This document shows, piece after piece, positions 61,858 to 64,000 of a DNA stretch of 64,000 nucleotides. Position 1 is the first letter of the stretch, and each line of letters opens with the position of its first letter. The notes beneath the pieces are model-generated. The model was given only the letters and a program-made list of their open reading frames with translations, ran no database searches and was not told where the DNA came from. The DNA comes from Burkholderia sp. S171 (GTDB lineage: Bacteria > Pseudomonadota > Gammaproteobacteria > Burkholderiales > Burkholderiaceae): the NCBI RefSeq assembly GCF_009766085.1, contig NZ_LMUF01000016.1, forward strand, positions 1-64,000. Reading direction: 5' to 3'. The position numbers were made by a program, and so were the translations under genes.

Positions 61858-63123
61858 TCATGCAGCCGCCTGTTGTTTCTCAAACAATTCGCGAAAGACA
61901 GGATAAATATCTGCAGCTGATTCGACTTTCTTCATCGCGAGTTCAGGCGCGCTTTGCGCCAGATGAGCATATTCCACCCAGAGATTCTGCTCTTCAGGCG
62001 CTACTTGAATATACGCAAAATAGCGCACCTTCTGCAAAATGTCCTCGGCAAGCAGCTTCCGGCACTTGGGCGAATCGTCAGTCCAGTTGTCGCCGTCGGA
62101 CGCTTGCGCGCCGTAGATATTCCACTCGCTGGGTGAATACCGCTCGTCCATGATCTTCTTCATCAATTCGAGCGCGCTGGACACGACCGTACCGCCGCTC
62201 TCGGTCGAGTGGAAGAAGGTTTCTTCGTCCACTTCTTCGGCGCGCGTGTGATGCCGGATGAAGACGACTTCGATCTTTTCGTAATTCCTGTTCAGGAACA
62301 GGTACAAAAGGATGAAGAAACGCTTCGACAGATCTTTGCGCTGCTCGTCCATGGAACCGGACACGTCCATCAGACAAAACATCACTGCCTTGCTTGATGG
62401 CGTGGGCTGCTTGGTCCGGTTGACGTACCGCAAGTCGAATGGGTCGATGAAAGGAATTCGCGTGATGCGCCCTTTCATGATCACGATATCGGCTTCCAGC
62501 CGCGCGATTTCCTCAGGGTCGCCTTTCTCGTCCAGGAGCACTTCCAACTGGCGCTCCAACTCGTGCAGCTGACGGGATAACGGCGACCCTAACGCGATCC
62601 GCCGCCCCAGCGCACTGCGCAGCGAGCGGACGACATCGATATTGTTCGGCGTTCCTTCAGCCGAAAACCCTGCCCGCACGTTTTTCCACGTGGGCACGGC
62701 GGCTAATTGAGTTTTGACCAGACGCGGAAGCTCGAGGTCGTCGAAGAAATACTGCATGAACTCTTCTCGCGACAACTCGAATACGAAGTCGTCCTGCCCT
62801 TCGCCCTCGTTACTCGCGGTCTTGCCACCCCCGCCCCCACCGCCATTCGGGCGCGCAATCTTGTCGCCACGAATGTATTCGGCGTTACCCGGATGCACGA
62901 GCTCGCGCTTTCCGCCAGGGCCATGCCGGAACGACGGTTCGGCGATGTCCTTCTTCGGAATCGTGATGCTTTGCGTGCTCTGGATGTCTTTGATGCTTCG
63001 ATCCCGAACGGCGTCCGACACCGCGCGGCGAATATAGTTTTTGACACGACGCAAAAAGCGTTCGCGATTGGCAATGCTCTTGTTCTTGCCGGCTAACCTG
63101 CGGTCGATGATTTGATGCAGCAC
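61858..63123 (-). CDS. yeaH: DUF444/YeaH family protein (VWA domain)
   Basis: 421 residues from GTG 63123, with GGAGA just upstream; this start gives the typical YeaH N-terminus (M)LHQIIDRRLAGKNKSIANRERFLRRVKNYI. A Gly-rich linker GGGGGGGK is at about 95-105, and a C-terminal VWA domain has the MIDAS motif DVSGSMDEQ. Works with the PrkA/YeaG kinase in nutrient-stress responses. The downstream spoVR-like gene starts at or just after its stop. Confidence 0.92.
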   Translation of the reverse strand: MLHQIIDRRLAGKNKSIANRERFLRRVKNYIRRAVSDAVRDRSIKDIQSTQSITIPKKDIAEPSFRHGPGGKRELVHPGNAEYIRGDKIARPNGGGGGGGKTASNEGEGQDDFVFELSREEFMQYFFDDLELPRLVKTQLAAVPTWKNVRAGFSAEGTPNNIDVVRSLRSALGRRIALGSPLSRQLHELERQLEVLLDEKGDPEEIARLEADIVIMKGRITRIPFIDPFDLRYVNRTKQPTPSSKAVMFCLMDVSGSMDEQRKDLSKRFFILLYLFLNRNYEKIEVVFIRHHTRAEEVDEETFFHSTESGGTVVSSALELMKKIMDERYSPSEWNIYGAQASDGDNWTDDSPKCRKLLAEDILQKVRYFAYIQVAPEEQNLWVEYAHLAQSAPELAMKKVESAADIYPVFRELFEKQQAAA

Positions 63124-63371
63124 ATCCAGTCTCCCGCGTAATTGGCGAGGAAGCGAAGCGCCCATGGCCTTGAACCGCGCGCTGCGGCGCCGGCCGTAAA
63201 GCACTCGCCAAGGTGCTCGCGGTTCGCCGGTTTGCGGCCGGCGTCACGCGAACGTATGACTATAAAACTAGCGACACAATACTGATTCAATCACGTTTTG
63301 CCTGGTTTCGCTGAGCACTCATTTCTCTCCCGATAAAAACACGACGAAAACATCTTCATCTAGATGACGCA
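63124..63371. other. Gap between prkA and yeaH
   Basis: 248 bases with no gene. It separates two genes on the same strand, so it may contain a second promoter or a weak terminator; none could be fixed by eye. Confidence 0.4.
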
Positions 63372-64000
63372 TCAGGACGACTTCCGTACCCGGAGATACC
63401 AGTCGCAGAGCAGCCGAACCTGCTTCGGCGTGTAGCCCTTCGCGACCATGCGGTTGACGAAGTCTTCATGCTTGCGCTGTTCTTCCGCCGATCCTTTGGC
63501 GTTGAACGAGATCACCGGCAGCAGCTCCTCCGTGTTCGAGAACATCTTCTTCTCGATCACCACGCGCAACTTCTCGTAGCTGATCCACGCCGGATTCTTG
63601 CCGCCATTCGCGGCCCGAGCCCGCAGCACGAAGTTCACGATCTCGTTGCGGAAGTCCTTCGGGTTGCTGATGCCAGCCGGTTTCTCGATCTTCTCGAGTT
63701 CCGCATTCAACGAAGCCCGGTCGAAACTTTCTCCCGTATCGTGATCGCGGAATTCCTGGTCCTGGATCCAGAAATCGGCGTACGTGACGTAACGGTCGAA
63801 GATGTTTTGCCCGTACTCCGAATACGATTCCAGGTACGCGGTCTGAATCTCCTTGCCAATGAACTCGGCATACCGCGACGCCAGGACGTCCTTGATGAAC
63901 GACAGGTATTTCTGTTCGGTTTCCGGCGGGAATTGCTCGCGTTCGATCTGCTGTTCGAGCACGTACATCAGGTGCACCGGATTGGCCGCGACTTCAGCGG
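63372..64000 (-). CDS. prkA: PrkA/YeaG serine protein kinase, partial (C-terminal part)
   Basis: The last ~209 codons of a PrkA-type kinase; the gene starts beyond the right window end, so the start is missing. The reading through the edge gives AEVAANPVHLMYVLEQQIE, followed by YSEYGQNIFDRYVTYADFWIQD and FRNEIVNFVLRARAANGGKNPAWISYEKLRVVIEKKMFSNTEELLPVISF, all typical of the PrkA C-terminal domain. Upstream gene of the prkA-yeaH-spoVR unit. Confidence 0.92.
   Translation of the reverse strand, partial: AEVAANPVHLMYVLEQQIEREQFPPETEQKYLSFIKDVLASRYAEFIGKEIQTAYLESYSEYGQNIFDRYVTYADFWIQDQEFRDHDTGESFDRASLNAELEKIEKPAGISNPKDFRNEIVNFVLRARAANGGKNPAWISYEKLRVVIEKKMFSNTEELLPVISFNAKGSAEEQRKHEDFVNRMVAKGYTPKQVRLLCDWYLRVRKSS

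Overview
The window is a high-GC, densely coded chromosomal segment that looks like Burkholderia sensu lato (Paraburkholderia/Caballeronia type). The signs are Burkholderia-type porin, DUF3331 and NCS1 genes, two Tar-like chemoreceptors, an AmpR/AmpC pair, a Burkholderia-like intergenic hairpin repeat and a full C-P lyase operon. I see no rRNA, tRNA or CRISPR array. The only mobile element is one intact ISNCY-type insertion sequence.

Layout. 1-850: gene-poor, with an ~80-bp inverted repeat, a palindrome and a G-tract region. 0.85-8.5 kb: LacI and GntR regulators and a uronate/aldarate catabolic cluster (uronate dehydrogenase, a polar-amino-acid-type ABC transporter, garR, garL); two matching operator-like palindromes tie the GntR protein to udh and garL. 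9.1-13.3 kb: two chemoreceptors flanking bluB; the first has a good sigma-28 promoter. 13.6-15.1 kb: NCS1 base permease behind two HutC-type operator sites. 15.1-16.1 kb: a secreted repeat protein. 16.3-21.7 kb: a eukaryote/archaeal-type prolyl-tRNA synthetase behind a 20-codon leader ORF and strong terminator that together look like a classical attenuator; upstream lie a 2OG-Fe(II) oxygenase, a small unknown protein and a GGDEF-EAL protein. 22.3-33.5 kb: phosphonate uptake and C-P lyase (phnCDE; phnN-DUF1045-phnF; phnGHIJKLM) with two Pho-box candidates. 33.6-35.8 kb: MaoC-type hydratase and YcaQ-type glycosylase.

36.0-41.9 kb: porin, GntR regulator and a spermidine/putrescine-family ABC transporter, with a shared 13-bp motif before porin and regulator. 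42.0-43.3 kb: a decayed cobalamin locus, in which a btuB-like 3' fragment is fused to a remnant resembling a cobalamin riboswitch, followed by intact cobF. 43.6-46.4 kb: LprI-like protein, unknown small protein and the IS. 46.8-49.6 kb: class C beta-lactamase and a secreted cupin divergent from ampR. 49.6-55.4 kb: TetR, DUF3331, tannase-family esterase, LysR and MFS exporter. 55.5-60.1 kb: aldo/keto reductase, two NAD(P)-binding oxidoreductases, TetR and an AI-2E-family transporter. 60.2-64.0 kb: the conserved stress trio spoVR/ycgB, yeaH and prkA/yeaG, the last cut by the window end.

The most interesting item is the predicted ribosome-mediated attenuator in front of the non-canonical ProRS. 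Next are the deletion-fused riboswitch/btuB remnant and the 2H-phosphoesterase that may replace PhnP in the C-P lyase pathway. All assignments come from reading motifs and family resemblance; no database search was run.
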